From Eubacteriales bacterium (GTDB taxonomy: Bacteria > Bacillota > Clostridia > Oscillospirales > Oscillospiraceae), in NCBI GenBank assembly GCA_030531505.1, contig JAUNNH010000014.1:1-62107 (forward strand): a DNA stretch of 62,107 nt, read 5' to 3'. Numbering within the stretch: position 1 is the first letter of the stretch; each line of letters starts with the position of its first letter. Shown here in pieces: positions 44,709 through 51,872 of this stretch. A program made the position numbers and the translations under genes. The notes beneath the pieces were generated by a model that had not been told where the DNA came from, made no database searches, and worked only from the letters and a program-made list of their open reading frames with translations.

Positions 44709-45310
44709 AAAGGCCTCTCCTGCGCGCAGGAGCCGGCGCGTTTCTGCTCGTGGCGGCGCTGTTTTTTCTGGGCGACGCCTGGGACATTGCGGCTGTCCTG
44801 CTGGCCGTTTCCATCCACGAAGCCGGTCATCTGCTGGCGCTCTGGCTGCTCGGGCTTCCCCTTCGCGGCCTGCGGATCGAGCTGCGCGGTTTCTGCATCG
44901 AATACGGCGGCAGCTGCGGTGCGTGCGGCCATGCTCTGGCCGCGGCAGCCGGCCCGTTTGCCGGGCTCGCTTTCGCCTTCGCCGTCTCCCGCATCGGGAA
45001 TCGGCTTGGGAGTGACTGGTGCTGTCTCACAGCCGGTGTAAGTCTTCTGCTCAACGCCTTCAATCTTCTTCCCGCCTTGCCACTGGACGGCGGCATGATC
45101 CTTTATCATCTTAGCGGCGCTTTGTTTGGCAGCAGGCACGCCGGGACCCTTCTTGAAGCCACCGGGCTCATCGTCGGCGCCGGGCTTATGGGAGGCGGTC
45201 TCTATCTGATGCTGCACGGCAGGGGCGCCGCGATTCTTCTCGCTGCGATCTGGCTCCTGCTTGCGCAGGAAGATGCCCGGGGTCTTGTAAAAAGGCAGGA
45301 AATGATTTAG
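44705..45310 (+). CDS. Site-2 protease, SpoIVFB-like (M50)
   Basis: 201 residues, about six membrane segments. Zinc motif HEAGH (H38, E39, H42) and the third ligand D128 in NLLPALPLDGG. No PDZ or CBS domain, unlike the RseP-type protein encoded at 17357-18421. SpoIVFB releases pro-sigma-K in the mother cell, and its membership of a sporulating genome supports that role, but sigK is not in this window. Shorter than Bacillus SpoIVFB (288) because the C-terminal CBS region is missing. Confidence 0.85.
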   Translation: MKRPLLRAGAGAFLLVAALFFLGDAWDIAAVLLAVSIHEAGHLLALWLLGLPLRGLRIELRGFCIEYGGSCGACGHALAAAAGPFAGLAFAFAVSRIGNRLGSDWCCLTAGVSLLLNAFNLLPALPLDGGMILYHLSGALFGSRHAGTLLEATGLIVGAGLMGGGLYLMLHGRGAAILLAAIWLLLAQEDARGLVKRQEMI

Positions 45311-45341
45311 AATATACGCAAATCCTTACAGGGAGCGTACT

Positions 45342-47177
45342 ATGGACAAACGCCTCGAACGCATCCTGCCGCGCGTGCAGAAACCTGCACGGTACACGGG
45401 AGGAGAATACAATCAAATCATCAAGGACAAGACGCAGGTCGACCTGCGCCTCGCTTTCTGTTTCCCCGACACCTATGAAATCGGCATGTCCAACCTGGGG
45501 CTGAGTATCCTGTACCACACGATGAACAGCCTCGACTTCGTCTGGTGTGAACGGGTCTTTGCGCCATGGGGTGACATGTACGAAGAGATGAAAAAGGCCG
45601 GGGTCCCGCTCTACGCGCTGGAGAGCGGCGATCCGCTCAGCGCATTCGATTCTCTCGCTTTTTCCATCGGCTACGAGATGGCCTATACTACGGTGCTGGA
45701 CATGCTCGACATGGCCGGTCTCCCGCTGCGTTCAGCCGATCGACCCGGGCTGCTGCCCCTTGTCTGGGCGGGCGGGACAGCCGGCGTGAACGCCGAGCCG
45801 ATGGCCCCCTTCCTCGATCTCTTTGTGATCGGTGAGGGGGAAGAGGTCGACAACGAGCTGCTGACCCTCCTGCGGGAGGCCAAGATCCAGGGCTGGAGCA
45901 AGCACGATTTTCTCGTGAAGGCCGCGCAGATCGAGGGCATCTATGTTCCCAGCCTCTATGAGGTGCGCTACCACGAGGACGGAACGGTCGCCTCTGTCAC
46001 ACCTACAGACGGTGCACCGCTAAAAGTCACCAAACGCATCATCACCGATCTCGACGCGGTCCCCTATCCCACTGCCCCGATCGTCCCCTCGACAGAGATC
46101 GTGCACGACCGCGTCAGTCTGGAGCTGTTTCGCGGCTGCGTGCGCGGCTGCCGTTTCTGTCAGGCCGGTCACGTCTATCGTCCGATCCGTGCCAAGAAGC
46201 CGGAGACGCTTATCCGTCAAGGCATCGAAGCGCTGAAGAACACCGGCTATCAGGACGTGACGCTGCTCTCCCTCTCAACCAGCGACTACCGCCCGCTTGC
46301 CGGGCTCTGCGACGGGCTGCTCGAATACTGCGAGCCGCGGAGCATCGGTCTCTCTCTCCCCTCGCTGCGGGCGGACAACTTCTCCATGGAGCTCATGGAA
46401 AAGCTCCAGAAAGTGCGCAAAAGCGGCCTGACCTTTGCGGTCGAAGGCGGAAGCCAGCGACTGCGAGACGCGATCAACAAAAACGTCACGGAGGAAGATC
46501 TGCTGCACACCTGCCAGATCGCTTTCGCCGGCGGCTGGAACAGTGTCAAGCTCTATTACATGCTCGGCCTGCCGACCGAGACGGACGAGGATATCGTCGG
46601 CATCGCCAAGATGGCCGATCAGGTGCTGCACTGCTGGCGCCTTTACGCCAAGAACAAAAACCGCGGCGTGAAGATCACGATCTCCACCTCCTGCTTCATC
46701 CCGAAGCCGCACAGCCCCTTCCAGTGGGAGGCGCAGATCTCCATCGAGGAATACCTGCGGCGTGTCAATCTCCTGCGCAGCAGCATCACCGCAAAGAACG
46801 TAACCTATAACTGGCACGACGCCGAGACCAGTCTCATTGAGGCTGTGCTCTCCAAGGGCGACCGCCGTGTATCCGCCGCGATCGAGGAGGTCTGGCGGCA
46901 GGGTGGCCGTCTCGACGCCTGGAGCGATTACTTCTCCTTCTCCCGCTGGATGAATGCCTTTGCAGCCTGCGGGATCGACCCGACCTTCTATGCCAATCGC
47001 GAGATCCCGACAGATGAGGTGCTTCCCTGGGACCACATCGACGTGGGTGTGCGCAAGGCACATCTTTTACATGAACGCGAGATGGCCTATTCCTCCGCCC
47101 TCTCTCCGGACTGCCGGCATCAATGCGCCGCCTGCGGAGCGGCCAGGCTTCTGAAAGGAGGCAAGTGCGATGGATAA
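45342..47177 (+). CDS. Radical SAM protein, TIGR03960 family (B12-binding-like N-terminal domain)
   Basis: 611 residues. N-terminal B12-binding-like Rossmann region (about 20-200), then the radical-SAM core with GCVRGCRFC (C266, C270, C273), and a C-terminal Cys-rich tail (CRHQCAACGAARL). In most Clostridia this family sits with the TIGR03936 protein and ribonuclease E/G, suggesting RNA modification, but the substrate is unknown. No rne/rng or rplU follows here. It overlaps the next gene by 8 bp. Confidence 0.92.
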   Translation: MDKRLERILPRVQKPARYTGGEYNQIIKDKTQVDLRLAFCFPDTYEIGMSNLGLSILYHTMNSLDFVWCERVFAPWGDMYEEMKKAGVPLYALESGDPLSAFDSLAFSIGYEMAYTTVLDMLDMAGLPLRSADRPGLLPLVWAGGTAGVNAEPMAPFLDLFVIGEGEEVDNELLTLLREAKIQGWSKHDFLVKAAQIEGIYVPSLYEVRYHEDGTVASVTPTDGAPLKVTKRIITDLDAVPYPTAPIVPSTEIVHDRVSLELFRGCVRGCRFCQAGHVYRPIRAKKPETLIRQGIEALKNTGYQDVTLLSLSTSDYRPLAGLCDGLLEYCEPRSIGLSLPSLRADNFSMELMEKLQKVRKSGLTFAVEGGSQRLRDAINKNVTEEDLLHTCQIAFAGGWNSVKLYYMLGLPTETDEDIVGIAKMADQVLHCWRLYAKNKNRGVKITISTSCFIPKPHSPFQWEAQISIEEYLRRVNLLRSSITAKNVTYNWHDAETSLIEAVLSKGDRRVSAAIEEVWRQGGRLDAWSDYFSFSRWMNAFAACGIDPTFYANREIPTDEVLPWDHIDVGVRKAHLLHEREMAYSSALSPDCRHQCAACGAARLLKGGKCDG

Positions 47178-47829
47178 GCTGCGTCTGCGTTTCCGAAAGA
47201 CCGGCCGCGCCGTCTATATCTCGCATCTGGATCTGATGCAGACCATGCAGCGCGCTTTCTTCCGCGCAGGCTACCCTCTGCGCTACTCGGAGGGCTTCAA
47301 TCCCCACCCGCTCATCTCCATCGCCCTTCCTCTCTCGGTCGGCGCGGCAAGCGAGTGTGAGCTGATGGACTTCCGTCTGAAGGAGGACACAGATCTCGCC
47401 GCTCTCCCCGCCCGCCTCACTGCGGCGCTGCCTGAGGGGATCGAAGTGCTCGAGGCCTATGAGTTCACACGTAAGGCTTCCGGCCTCAAATGGCTGCGCG
47501 TACGTGGGCTTTTTGAATACGATGACCGTGACGCCGCCGCGATGGCTGCGGCGCTCACCGCTTTTTACGCGCAGAAGCAGATCGTCATCTCAAAAAAGAC
47601 CAAGCGCGGTCAGGGCGAAACGGATATCCGCCCCGCCATCCGTGAGTTCGCGTTTGTAGCCAAAGGCGCGGATGTCGAACTGGAGGCGCTGATCTCCGCC
47701 CAGGAGCCCACGCTGAATCCCGAACTTCTCGCAGAGGCGCTGCGGCAGCTTCAGCCGGAGATCGCGCCGGACTTTGCCAAATTCACCCGGATCGAAACTT
47801 ACGATGCGGATATGCAGCTCTTTCGCTGA
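47170..47829 (+). CDS. TIGR03936 (DUF2344) radical-SAM-associated protein
   Basis: 219 residues, the usual companion of TIGR03960 proteins: LRLRFRKTGRAVYISHLDLMQTMQRA (in parts), SEGFNPHPLISIALPL and TKRGQGETDIRPAI. No cofactor motif of its own. In many genomes the two are fused, so they probably form one enzyme. ATG 47170 follows GGAGG inside the preceding gene. Confidence 0.92.
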   Translation: MDKLRLRFRKTGRAVYISHLDLMQTMQRAFFRAGYPLRYSEGFNPHPLISIALPLSVGAASECELMDFRLKEDTDLAALPARLTAALPEGIEVLEAYEFTRKASGLKWLRVRGLFEYDDRDAAAMAAALTAFYAQKQIVISKKTKRGQGETDIRPAIREFAFVAKGADVELEALISAQEPTLNPELLAEALRQLQPEIAPDFAKFTRIETYDADMQLFR

Positions 47830-47838
47830 GGAGGTCCT

Positions 47839-48894
47839 ATGCTGAAGATCGCCGTCTTTCAAAATGATCTTGGTGTCGGCGGCATCCAGAAATCGCTGGT
47901 CAATCTCCTCAGCAATCTGGATTATTCCCGCGTCCAAGTCGATCTTTACCTCTCCGTCCGCGGAGAGTTCTGGCCGGTCAGCTTTCCCAAGGAGCTGAAC
48001 ATCCGCTATCTGTCCCCCACGCCGCGTTTCTATTCATTTGTGCCCTTTGACCTCGCGCGCCGCTGCCTGCGCTATGACTTTCCCGCCGAGTCCTACGACC
48101 TGGCCATCGATTTCAATTCCTACCAGTGCAGCTGTGCGGTCGGGGCTACGACCGTACCGGCTAAGCGCCGGGTCATGTGGATCCACAACAATGTGGAAAT
48201 CAAACTGCGGGACGAGTGGAAGTACCGGGTGCTCTGGCATTTCTTTAAAGGGAAATTCAAATACTACGACGACTTCGTTCCCGTCTCGCGCGCCCTGGGT
48301 GAGCCGTTCCGGCGCGCTTCGGGCGTGACGGGGAAACCCTTTACCGTGATACAGAATTATATCGATGTCACGGAGATCCGCCGGAAAGAACAGGAAGAGC
48401 CCGTCGGACTCTCCCTCGATAAAAGCTGTCTGAACTTCGTCGCGCTGGGGCGTCTCTGTCACCAGAAGGGCTACGACATCATGCTCGACACCTTTGCCCG
48501 TGCCTGCGAAAGCCGCGATGATCTGCGTCTGTATATCATCGGGGACGGGCCGGACCGCGCCGCGCTCGAGGCGCAGGCCGCCGAACGCGGGATCAGCAGC
48601 AAGGTGACGTTTCTCGGCAACCAGCCTAATCCGTACTGCTACATGACGCATATGGACGCCTTCCTCTCCACCTCGCGCTATGAGGGTCAGCCGCTGAACA
48701 TCATGGAAGCGATGGCGGTGGGTCTGCCGCTCTACTGCTCGAAAAACCTCGAGCAGTACACAGAGGGGCTTGTGGGCCGGGAGGACCTGGTACGGGCGCT
48801 CACGGAGGCAACCCGGGAGGACAAACGGCCCGACGATCTGCTCGCCTACAATCGGACGATCCTGCAGCGGATCGAAGAACTGGCCGAAAACTGA
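47839..48894 (+). CDS. Glycosyltransferase family 4
   Basis: 351 residues, GT-B fold. N-terminal acceptor half with GVGGIQKSLVNLL; C-terminal nucleotide-sugar half with ALGRLCHQKGYDIML, IIGDGPDRAALE and the EX7E-like STSRYEGQPLNIMEAMAVGLP (in parts; E of SRYEG and EAM). It follows the TIGR03936 gene by 9 bp. Makes a surface or capsular glycan linkage; acceptor unknown. Confidence 0.9.
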   Translation: MLKIAVFQNDLGVGGIQKSLVNLLSNLDYSRVQVDLYLSVRGEFWPVSFPKELNIRYLSPTPRFYSFVPFDLARRCLRYDFPAESYDLAIDFNSYQCSCAVGATTVPAKRRVMWIHNNVEIKLRDEWKYRVLWHFFKGKFKYYDDFVPVSRALGEPFRRASGVTGKPFTVIQNYIDVTEIRRKEQEEPVGLSLDKSCLNFVALGRLCHQKGYDIMLDTFARACESRDDLRLYIIGDGPDRAALEAQAAERGISSKVTFLGNQPNPYCYMTHMDAFLSTSRYEGQPLNIMEAMAVGLPLYCSKNLEQYTEGLVGREDLVRALTEATREDKRPDDLLAYNRTILQRIEELAEN

Positions 48895-48906
48895 ACGAAG
48901 AACGGC

Positions 48907-48940
48907 CAAGGGCAAGGGGTTTTCCCTTGCCCTTGTTATT
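48907..48940. terminator. Bidirectional terminator after the GT4 gene
   Basis: 12-bp stem CAAGGGCAAGGG/CCCTTGCCCTTG with a 5-base loop and T-rich tail, between convergent genes. Confidence 0.9.
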
Positions 48941-49920
48941 TATGCGTTTCTGTCCACCGTGAACGTCAGCTCTGTCCCCTCGTCCCTGTCGTAAAGGATA
49001 TACGCGTGCCCCTCCAGCTCCATATACCAGTACTCCGTATAGCCATAGACGGTAAAGCACAGATCCAGACTGTCGCGGTCCCGCGCGGTCTCCGCCACGG
49101 GTCGGATCTCCAGGCAGCTGCCTCCCTCGACGTCTGTCCAGCCCGGAGCACCGAGCTCTGTCCCGTCTAATAGGCGGACATGATCGCCCGGCACCAGGCT
49201 GTGGAACACCGCGCAGGCATGACCCTTTTCCCGCAGGAGCTTCCAGAAGCTGTCATAGGCCTCCGGCGAGAGACGTTCTTTCAGCCGCAGATCCATCATG
49301 ATGTTGTTTTCATTCCGGAGGTCGGCCTCTTTCGCGTTTTCGCTGCGGCCCTCCATCCATTGGTCGTATTCCTCCTGTGAGATCCCGTACTGTACATCGT
49401 CTTCACGCGAAAAGCGGGCGAGCTGATGGTCGAGGCTGTCATCCGGGTCCTCGCTGTAGGTGAAGGCATAGCTGCCGGGAATGCTTCTCATCCTTTCAAG
49501 CTGCTCGGTGCTGGGTTCGTATCCCACCGCCGGTGTGGGGACCGCCCCATCAAGACGGAACCCGAGCAGCAGGTTCTCTCCGTCGTAGTACTGCTCATAG
49601 ACCGTCAGTGCGGAGAGGTCAAAGCCCTGTACTGACAGGACTTCCGCCTGCTGTCCGGCCGCTGCCTCCTCCGCTTTCTCATAGTAGGCCTGCTCCGCCG
49701 GGTCGGCGCTGAGCTTTTTTAGGGTGCCAAAGAACGGCAGGCGTCCGCTCGCGCTCGCCGCGGCGCCAAGCGCAAGCAGCAAAACGGCCGCTGCGGCCAG
49801 CGTCAGCAGGCGGCGATACCGGCGACGAGCTGGTTTTTGTCTCGCCGGTGTAAACGCCGCCTCGTCCAGATAGCAATCGTCCACATACTGAAAAGCCTCC
49901 AGCAACGTTTTCTCTTTCAC
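48940..49920 (-). CDS. Membrane anti-sigma factor, DUF4179-like
   Basis: 326 residues: a cytoplasmic N-terminus of about 35 residues (LLEAFQYVDDCYLDEAAF), a membrane segment about 37-58, and an extracellular domain about 65-326 rich in Asp and Glu. It overlaps the ECF sigma gene by ATGA coupling, the standard sigma/anti-sigma order. The N-terminus should hold the sigma factor; the outer domain probably senses a signal. PrsW and RseP homologues in this window are candidate proteases for releasing it (inference). Confidence 0.8.
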   Translation of the reverse strand: MKEKTLLEAFQYVDDCYLDEAAFTPARQKPARRRYRRLLTLAAAAVLLLALGAAASASGRLPFFGTLKKLSADPAEQAYYEKAEEAAAGQQAEVLSVQGFDLSALTVYEQYYDGENLLLGFRLDGAVPTPAVGYEPSTEQLERMRSIPGSYAFTYSEDPDDSLDHQLARFSREDDVQYGISQEEYDQWMEGRSENAKEADLRNENNIMMDLRLKERLSPEAYDSFWKLLREKGHACAVFHSLVPGDHVRLLDGTELGAPGWTDVEGGSCLEIRPVAETARDRDSLDLCFTVYGYTEYWYMELEGHAYILYDRDEGTELTFTVDRNA

Positions 49921-50477
49921 AGAATGACTCCCTCCTTCTCCAGATAGGTTTTCAATTTATCCCGTGTTACCGTCAGGCGATACTTCACCCTTCTCTCTGG
50001 TATGCCCTGTAAAGCTGCGATCTGCCGGACTGTGGCCGCGTAATAGTAACGGGCCAGAAAGAGCGCGCGGTCCTCCCGCGGGATCTGTTCCAGAAAGCGG
50101 TTCAACAGGATACCCAGTTCCTTGGCCTCCCAGCACTCCTCTGCGCTGCCGCGGCGGTCCGGGATGCATTCTTCCAGTTCCGAGAGCAGCACTGTCGCCT
50201 CGACATCTCGCTTTCCCGCGCTCCGATAGTCGAGCCTGTCGAGCGCAAGGTTTCGCGTGATTCGCGAGAGATAGTGCTTCAGAGAGCGGGGCGCCGCGGG
50301 CGGGATACTGTTCCACGCGCGCCAGTAGGTATCTCCGACAACTTCCTCCGCGTCTTCGCGGCTGTGGAGAAGGTTCGACGCGATCGCAAGCAAATAAGCG
50401 CCGTAGCGCCTGCTTGTCTCTGCCAGGGCGGTCTCCGACCGCTCCCGATACAAAGCCAGGATCGCCTGATCTTCCAT
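49917..50477 (-). CDS. ECF-type RNA polymerase sigma factor
   Basis: 186 residues. Region 2 (SREDAEEVVGDTYWRAWNSIPP, in parts; LKHYLSRITRNLALDRLDY) and region 4 with HTH (LFLARYYYAATVRQIAALQG, in parts; RRVKYRLTVTRDKLKTYLE). ATG 50477 follows AAAGGAGG. Target promoters unknown; its own upstream region has a TGTAAGG inverted repeat at 50501-50515 that may take part in regulation. Confidence 0.92.
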   Translation of the reverse strand: MEDQAILALYRERSETALAETSRRYGAYLLAIASNLLHSREDAEEVVGDTYWRAWNSIPPAAPRSLKHYLSRITRNLALDRLDYRSAGKRDVEATVLLSELEECIPDRRGSAEECWEAKELGILLNRFLEQIPREDRALFLARYYYAATVRQIAALQGIPERRVKYRLTVTRDKLKTYLEKEGVIL

Positions 50478-50500
50478 ATGGTTTTCCTCCTTTGCCTTTC

Positions 50501-50515
50501 TGTAAGGTCCTTACA
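50501..50515. promoter_or_regulatory. Inverted repeat upstream of the ECF sigma gene
   Basis: TGTAAGG-1 base-CCTTACA, perfect 7+7 dyad, 23 bases before the start codon. It is a possible operator or a small hairpin in the leader. I see no clear sigma-A -10/-35 pair around it. Confidence 0.4.
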
Positions 50516-50603
50516 TCCCTAAAGACGGGAAATAATCAGGAAAGGACAAAGCATTCAGAAATCAAACAAGCTTCCCTCCGCTTGTGATGACTGTCTGAAG
50601 GTA

Positions 50604-50621
50604 CAGAAGAAGGGATTTGAA
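50604..50621. repeat. Degenerate copy of the tRNA-Ser 3' end (possible attachment-site scar)
   Basis: 18 bases that match the T-arm/acceptor end of the tRNA-Ser at 50808-50825 at 17 of 18 positions, in the same orientation. The approximately 180 bp between holds AT-rich sequence, a tandem AAAGGGTCA repeat (about 50737-50757) and the tRNA terminator, but no gene. Fits a scar left by an element that integrated at this tRNA. Confidence 0.5.
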
Positions 50622-50765
50622 TTGAAGGCGTTGATTCCAATAGAACTTTTTTGATAAAAACGAGGCATAATGAAATAATTATCAGCTAAAATCCGTACCT
50701 GTCAGAGTACTTGCTTCCAATGGTTCCAATCTATAAAGGGTCAAATAAAGGGTCAGAGGGTACAG

Positions 50766-50800
50766 AAAAACCCTGTATCCATTGAGAATACAGGGTTTTT
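50766..50800 (-). terminator. Terminator of the tRNA-Ser gene
   Basis: 13-bp stem (AAAAACCCTGTAT with complement) immediately after the tRNA on the minus strand, ending in a T-run. Confidence 0.9.
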
Positions 50801-50802
50801 AC

Positions 50803-50895
50803 TGGCGCAGAAGGAGGGATTTGAACCCTCGCGGCGTTTTTAGACACCCTACTCCCTTAGCAGGGGAGCCCCTTCGGCCTCTTGGGTACTTCTGC
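50803..50895 (-). tRNA. tRNA-Ser (anticodon GCT)
   Basis: 93 bases with an encoded CCA end (50803-50805). Acceptor stem GCAGAAG/CTTCTGC, D-arm, anticodon arm CTCCC-CTGCTAA-GGGAG giving GCT (reads AGC/AGU), a long class II variable arm and T-arm GAGGG-TTCAAAT-CCCTC. All arms pair well. Confidence 0.97.
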
Positions 50896-50957
50896 ATGCT
50901 CGAGTAGTTTAACACAGGGGCGCTTTCTTGTCAAGGATAAAGTATCACATCCGGTAT

Positions 50958-51866
50958 TTACCGTTGACCTGCCTGTGTGGTCTCTCGCCTGGGCTGCCAT
51001 TCACAGAACAAAGCAGCGCCGAGGATCAGCACCGCGCCCAGAACACCCCTTCCGCTCAGGCTCTCGTGCAGAACGAGCGCAGAGGTCAGCAGCGCCACGA
51101 CCGGATCCAGATAGCTCAGGATCGCGATCGTCTGCGCCTTGAGCGCATCCATACTGCCGAAATAGAGCGCATAGACCAGGCCTGTATAGACAATGCCGAT
51201 AAGCAGCAGGAGCCCCAGCAGCGAGCCGTCAAGGCGGACAGCACGCAGCTCCCCGGTGAGCAGCAGGTAAGGCAGCATTGTCAGCGCCGCAGCAAGGAGT
51301 TCCACGATCGTCTTTTCATAAGCGTCGACGCCGACGATCTTCTTGTTCAGAATCACGACGGCCGCATAGAGGCAGGCGGCTCCGAGGCCGCAAGCGATCC
51401 CTCTGAGGTGCCCGGCAGGCAGGGCGCGCTGCTCCGTCACCCCGGAGACAAGGATCATGCCCAGGATGGCAAAGGCCGCGCTGAGGAGCTTTTTCCCGGT
51501 AAGCTTTTCTTTAAACAGCAGCGGGGAGAGAAGCAGGACGAGCGTCGGCTGGAAATAATAGCATAGCGTCGCGGAGGCCACCGTCGTATAGGTATAGGCT
51601 TCAAACAAGAGCATCCAGTTGAAACTCAGCGCAACGCCGGTCAAAACAAGCAGCAGCCGTTTCTTTCTGTCTGTCCCACGCCCGACACGTCTGCCGCGCA
51701 GCTTGACGAAGAGCAGCAGCGACAGCGCGCCGAGCAGACCGCGCACGAAGGCCAGCAGTCCGGATGAGAGTGGAATAGCGCGGCGGACAATCCCAATCGT
51801 GCCGACAATCAGGAGCGAGACGATATACATGATATAAGCCCGCTTTTCTGATATCTGCCTGTCCAT
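50958..51866 (-). CDS. EamA/DMT-superfamily transporter cotranscribed with the adenosine-deaminase-like gene
   Basis: 302 residues, ten membrane segments in two EamA halves (IGIVRRAIPLSSGLLAFVRG; the second half contains YTGLVYALYFGSM and LSYLDPVVALLTSALVLHES, in parts). The start lies 6 bp after the stop of the adenosine-deaminase-like gene, and its ribosome site (AGGGGAG) is inside that gene's last codons, so the two form one transcript. A nucleoside or base exporter is an attractive guess, but EamA substrates cannot be read from sequence. Confidence 0.88.
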   Translation of the reverse strand: MDRQISEKRAYIMYIVSLLIVGTIGIVRRAIPLSSGLLAFVRGLLGALSLLLFVKLRGRRVGRGTDRKKRLLLVLTGVALSFNWMLLFEAYTYTTVASATLCYYFQPTLVLLLSPLLFKEKLTGKKLLSAAFAILGMILVSGVTEQRALPAGHLRGIACGLGAACLYAAVVILNKKIVGVDAYEKTIVELLAAALTMLPYLLLTGELRAVRLDGSLLGLLLLIGIVYTGLVYALYFGSMDALKAQTIAILSYLDPVVALLTSALVLHESLSGRGVLGAVLILGAALFCEWQPRRETTQAGQR

Positions 51867-51872
51867 CGGCTC

